NCBI GenBank assembly: GCA_003516765.1
Contig: DPCD01000052.1
Span: 1 to 7,527, forward strand
Direction of reading: 5' to 3'
DNA length: 7,527 nt
Origin: Clostridiales bacterium
GTDB taxonomy: Bacteria > Bacillota > Clostridia > Oscillospirales > Oscillospiraceae
The position numbers were made by a program, and so were the translations under genes. The notes below the pieces were generated by a model. It had not been told where the DNA came from. It saw only the letters and a list, made by a program, of their open reading frames with translations, and ran no database searches. Positions 5,155-7,527 of this stretch are shown in pieces. Numbering within the stretch: the stretch's first letter is position 1; the number at the start of each line of letters is the position of its first letter.

Positions 5155-6935
5155 TGATACGCCTCCATCTGTGCCATCATGTCCTCCAGACCGGTAGCCT
5201 GCGCCAGCGTAACCGTCTTTCCGATGTACGAAAGGTACGACTTGGCGTCGGTGATAACGCGAAGCCCTTCTTCCACACCGGTTCCCGACACCGCGATGTC
5301 CAGATCGTCGTCCAGCCCCGTCGTCACGGGAAGCTTTTCCACCAGATATGTTTCCTTCTCCTGCGTCCGCAGCACAAGAATGCAGCTCTGCCCGGCTTCA
5401 TCGGTAAAGACCGCCTCATACGGAACCGCCAGCACATGCGCCTGGCGGGCAATGATATAGCTCAGCCGCGCCTCCATGCCGATGCGAAGCCCGGATTCCG
5501 CGCTGTCCACACTGACTTCGGCTTCAAACGACGGGTCATTGGACGCTTCGGTGTCGCCCAGCTGGTTCTTCTTCGCCGTGGGCGCGATAGTCGTGAGCGT
5601 GCCGGGAATGACCGAATCGCCCGTCGCGTCGGATTTGATTTCGACCGTCATGCCGGTCTTCACATCGCCCAGATCATAGCCTTTGACGCTCGTGGAGACG
5701 ACAAGATGCTCCGTGTCTTCAATCACGAACAGAAGCCCCGACCCACTCGAGCCGACGCTGGCGTAGACTGCGGTCACAGTGCCCGAGACCGGCGCGGTGA
5801 TTTTCGTGTCGTCGAGCGTTTTACTGAGCTGCCGGATAGATTCCTGCGTGACCGCCGTATTTGCCCCCGCATTCGCCGATGCCAGCGTGTCGGAATATGC
5901 CTCCAGCTGGTCCTCGGTTCCCTTTTTCGTCGAGTCGAGGCTCGTCAGCGCCGTCTGATACGCGCGCCACGCGCTGTCGACCGCGTCTGCATAGTCGCTG
6001 AGCGCCTGATCTTCGCCGCGCACCGCCGCGTTATACGTCGCCTGCGCAATGTCATACGCCGACTGCGCTGTTGAAACTGCATCCTGCGCCTTTCGCCATC
6101 CATCCTTTGCAGTGTCTCTTTGCGGTTCCAGCTCTGCCTTTTTTCCTTCCAGCGCAGCCTTCTCCGCTTCGAGCTGCTCCTGCTCCCCGGGCTGCAGCGT
6201 CTGCGGTGTCTCTAATGCCTTATCAATGATGCGCAACCGGTCATCAATCTCCTTGATCGACTCTTTCAATGCATTATAGGCTTTTTTTGCGCTGCTCTCT
6301 GCATCCTCCGCTTGGTCAAGCGCCGTTGCCGCACTGTTGCGCTGCGCTTCGACGGACAGAACCTGCGTATTTTCGCCCAACTCCACGTTTTCCTTATACC
6401 GGTCATAGGCATTCTGCGCGCGGACATAGGCGTCGTAAGCCGTGTCGACCTGCGACTGCGCGCCGATCAGACTTGCGTTGAGCCCCGCGTCCAGCCCCTG
6501 CTTGAAATTTTCATACGCATCGTAGGCGCTCTGCACCTGCGCGCCCGCACTGCCGGAGGCGACCTCCATGGAGGTCTGCTGGGTCGCGATCTGATTTTCA
6601 ATCGGTTCTGCGTCCAGCTCGGCAAGAAGGTCTCCCTCCTGCACGGTGTCTCCGACCTCGACGAGAACCGACTTCACCTGATAGGCAAGCGTCGAATAGA
6701 CCTTGGTTGTGTCGCTGCTCTCTACGGTGCCGGTTGCGCTGACGCTCGACTCCAGATCCGTATAGGACAGCACCTGCGTATCGGACGCGAGCACCGTCTG
6801 CGTATTGCCGCCCTTTTTGCGCAGCAAAAAGCCTCCCGCAGCGACCAAAACCACAACCGCCAGAACAACCCAGCGCTTTTTGAATTTCTTTTTCTTCCGC
6901 CGGGGCTTGACGGCAGTTTCCTTGCGTTCTTCCAT
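5151..6935 (-). CDS. HlyD/MacA-type membrane fusion protein (ABC exporter adaptor)
   Basis: This 594-residue adaptor is anchored by one N-terminal helix (about residues 21-38) after a very basic cytoplasmic stretch, the rest being outside. The split lipoyl domain is seen as SVLVEVGDTVQEGDLLAELD (89-108) and TKITAPVSGTVTAVYASVG (377-395). Between them lies about 260 residues of Ala/Gln/Glu-rich coiled coil (112-372) with recurring AYDAY-like units. A beta-barrel domain follows (about 406-500), then a membrane-proximal domain to about 580. The coiled coil is much longer than in typical MacA (protein about 370-400 residues). The frame is open to 7109, but Met at 6933-6935 is chosen: AAAGGAG lies upstream (6948-6954), and the extra N-terminus would lie within the promoter region. 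It is the first gene of the operon, overlapping the ATPase gene by 4 nt. The partner beyond the membrane and the cargo are unknown. Confidence 0.93.
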   Translation of the reverse strand: MEERKETAVKPRRKKKKFKKRWVVLAVVVLVAAGGFLLRKKGGNTQTVLASDTQVLSYTDLESSVSATGTVESSDTTKVYSTLAYQVKSVLVEVGDTVQEGDLLAELDAEPIENQIATQQTSMEVASGSAGAQVQSAYDAYENFKQGLDAGLNASLIGAQSQVDTAYDAYVRAQNAYDRYKENVELGENTQVLSVEAQRNSAATALDQAEDAESSAKKAYNALKESIKEIDDRLRIIDKALETPQTLQPGEQEQLEAEKAALEGKKAELEPQRDTAKDGWRKAQDAVSTAQSAYDIAQATYNAAVRGEDQALSDYADAVDSAWRAYQTALTSLDSTKKGTEDQLEAYSDTLASANAGANTAVTQESIRQLSKTLDDTKITAPVSGTVTAVYASVGSSGSGLLFVIEDTEHLVVSTSVKGYDLGDVKTGMTVEIKSDATGDSVIPGTLTTIAPTAKKNQLGDTEASNDPSFEAEVSVDSAESGLRIGMEARLSYIIARQAHVLAVPYEAVFTDEAGQSCILVLRTQEKETYLVEKLPVTTGLDDDLDIAVSGTGVEEGLRVITDAKSYLSYIGKTVTLAQATGLEDMMAQMEAYQ

Positions 6936-6960
6936 GGACCTTTTTTGCTCCTTTGTGCGC

Positions 6961-6985
6961 GGAGCTGCCCGGCAGGCAAAGCTCC
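6961..6985 (-). promoter_or_regulatory. Hairpin in the leader of the ABC exporter operon
   Basis: GGAGCT (6961-6966) pairs with AGCTCC (6980-6985), and a short inner GCC/GGC stem can extend it. It ends 7 nt before the AAAGGAG ribosome binding site of the adaptor gene (6948-6954), so it could affect translation or mRNA stability. There is no T tract, so it is not a terminator. Confidence 0.35.
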
Positions 6986-7003
6986 CCCAAATTACTGTCT
7001 TTA

Positions 7004-7032
7004 AGCATACGCCCATCGGTTCACAAGTTCCT
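7004..7032 (-). promoter_or_regulatory. Possible promoter of the ABC exporter operon
   Basis: A -10-like TATGCT (7004-7009, minus strand) has only a weak -35 match, AGGAAC, 17 nt upstream. The -35 and spacer are overlapped by an inverted repeat, which fits a promoter that depends on a regulator. An alternative, TTGTAA with TATCCG 16 nt downstream, lies further up (7053-7080) and also has a poor -10. Confidence 0.35.
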
Positions 7033-7047
7033 GAAGGTTTTGTGAAC
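7019..7047. promoter_or_regulatory. Inverted repeat, probable operator of the ABC exporter operon
   Basis: GTTCACAA (7019-7026) and TTGTGAAC (7040-7047) are perfect inverted copies with a 13-nt spacer, so their centres are 21 bp apart, two helical turns. The left copy sits in the spacer of the possible promoter. This geometry suits a dimeric regulator. No regulator gene is in the window. Confidence 0.5.
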
Positions 7048-7051
7048 TTTC

Positions 7052-7068
7052 GGATACATTTGGATACA
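7052..7068. repeat. Direct repeat GGATACA spaced by one helical turn
   Basis: GGATACA occurs at 7052-7058 and again at 7062-7068, a 10-bp period. Tandem half-sites at 10-11 bp are typical of OmpR/PhoB-type response regulators, which often control such exporters in Firmicutes. The site lies 5 bp beyond the inverted repeat at 7019-7047, upstream of the possible promoter. The repeats are seen; the link to a regulator is inference. Confidence 0.4.
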
Positions 7069-7111
7069 AAAGTTACAATTTTCGCAACTTTCTGGAATCG
7101 CTGCCGCACAG

Positions 7112-7139
7112 AAAAACGCCGGAGCAGACTGCCCCGGCG
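7112..7139 (-). terminator. Terminator of the cysteine desulfidase-like gene
   Basis: On the minus strand a 10-bp stem, CGCCGGGGCA with TGCTCCGGCG (one G-U), with a GTC loop is followed by TTTTT (7112-7116). It lies 14 bp after the stop codon at 7154-7156 and separates that gene from the ABC operon. Confidence 0.92.
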
Positions 7140-7153
7140 CGTCGATGATATGT

Positions 7154-7527
7154 CTATTCGGTCATCATTTTGATAATTTCACGGTCTGTTTCGCGCATGC
7201 CCACACGCCCGAGTCGGCTGAAATTGGCAATCGAGTTTTCCACGCCCTTTGCCACCAGTCCGTCGCCGCCGTAGAACTGCTGCCCGCAGCGGAACATTTC
7301 AAAGCCGAGAATGCCCGCCTCGACCGCCATCGCAATTTTTGCCGCGCAGGAGGACTTTGCCCCGTCGCAGACGATGCCGGACGTGACTGCCAGCGCGTTG
7401 ACAATCGTGTGGGAAATTTCCCGGCAGCCGCCGCCGTAGAGATACGTAATGCCCGCGCCTGCGCCCGCTCCCGCGCTGACTGCGCCGCAGTAGGCGGAGA
7501 GTCTGCCGATGCCGGTCTTTTCGTGGA
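7154..7527 (-). CDS. L-cysteine desulfidase / UPF0597 (serine dehydratase-like alpha chain), 3' part
   Basis: The last 123 residues of a protein of about 430 are present; the 5' part lies beyond the right edge. The family (E. coli CyuA/YhaM, archaeal cysteine desulfidase) uses an Fe-S cluster to split L-cysteine into pyruvate, ammonia and sulfide; related L-serine dehydratases act on serine. Typical family stretches are RLSAYCGAVSAGAGAGAGI (Cys13 of the visible part), GIVCDGAKSSC (Cys53 and Cys60) and the C-terminal GRVGMRETDREI. The three cysteines fit cluster ligands, and Cys34 and Cys80 are extra. The stop is TAG. A strong terminator follows at once, so it ends its own transcription unit. 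The family is clear; cysteine over serine as substrate is inferred from the close match to the UPF0597 pattern. Confidence 0.9.
   Translation of the reverse strand, partial: HEKTGIGRLSAYCGAVSAGAGAGAGITYLYGGGCREISHTIVNALAVTSGIVCDGAKSSCAAKIAMAVEAGILGFEMFRCGQQFYGGDGLVAKGVENSIANFSRLGRVGMRETDREIIKMMTE

Noticed and set aside
5154..6074. Open frame of 306 codons on the plus strand
   Set aside because: Antisense to the membrane fusion protein gene, Arg-rich product, no ribosome binding site.
6936..7109. Longer N-terminus for the membrane fusion protein
   Set aside because: The extra 58 residues would cover the inverted repeat and the control region, and have no ribosome binding site; the downstream Met precedes a normal anchor.
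1..7527. CRISPR array, insertion sequence, phage genes, tRNA or defence system
   Set aside because: No regular spaced repeats, transposase-like frame, terminal repeats or tRNA-like cloverleaf with anticodon were seen; all genes fit ordinary metabolic and transport families.

Overview
The window looks like chromosomal DNA of a moderately GC-rich Firmicute, most likely a gut Clostridia member of the Oscillospiraceae type. This rests on AGGAGG-type ribosome binding sites, sigma-A promoters with TATACT -10 boxes, Rho-independent terminators with T tracts, a B. subtilis-type xanthine phosphoribosyltransferase and a sodium-pump decarboxylase beta subunit paired with a ~40-residue OadG-like peptide. 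The genus is an inference.

Layout from left to right. The 5' part of xpt (minus strand) runs off the left edge. Its promoter and that of a patatin-like phospholipase gene (plus strand) fire divergently from 393-704. The phospholipase gene ends at a perfect 16-bp hairpin (1585-1622) that can also terminate the converging minus-strand pair oadB plus OadG-like peptide. Between oadB and the next genes (2888-3167) lies a non-coding stretch holding, on the minus strand, a near-consensus promoter, about 90 nt of foldable RNA and a strong terminator. This is either a regulatory leader of oadB or a free-standing small RNA. Then comes a minus-strand three-gene operon of the MacAB type: membrane fusion protein, ABC ATPase, ABC permease, each overlapping the next by 4 or 14 nt. 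Its control region (6936-7111) contains an inverted repeat and a 10-bp-spaced direct repeat that look like operators. Last, a terminator and the 3' part of an L-cysteine desulfidase / UPF0597-type gene that runs off the right edge.

How the parts work: xpt salvages xanthine; the phospholipase-like protein is a serine/aspartate acyl hydrolase of unknown substrate; OadB and the small peptide form the membrane part of a Na+-exporting decarboxylase whose carboxyltransferase and biotin carrier are not in the window; the three ABC genes form one exporter or efflux complex with an extracytoplasmic adaptor; the desulfidase-like enzyme would degrade cysteine or a related amino acid with an iron-sulfur cluster.

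I see no IS element, CRISPR array, tRNA, rRNA, phage gene or defence system. The best candidate for something undescribed is the structured RNA element at about 2963-3095 in front of the sodium pump gene.
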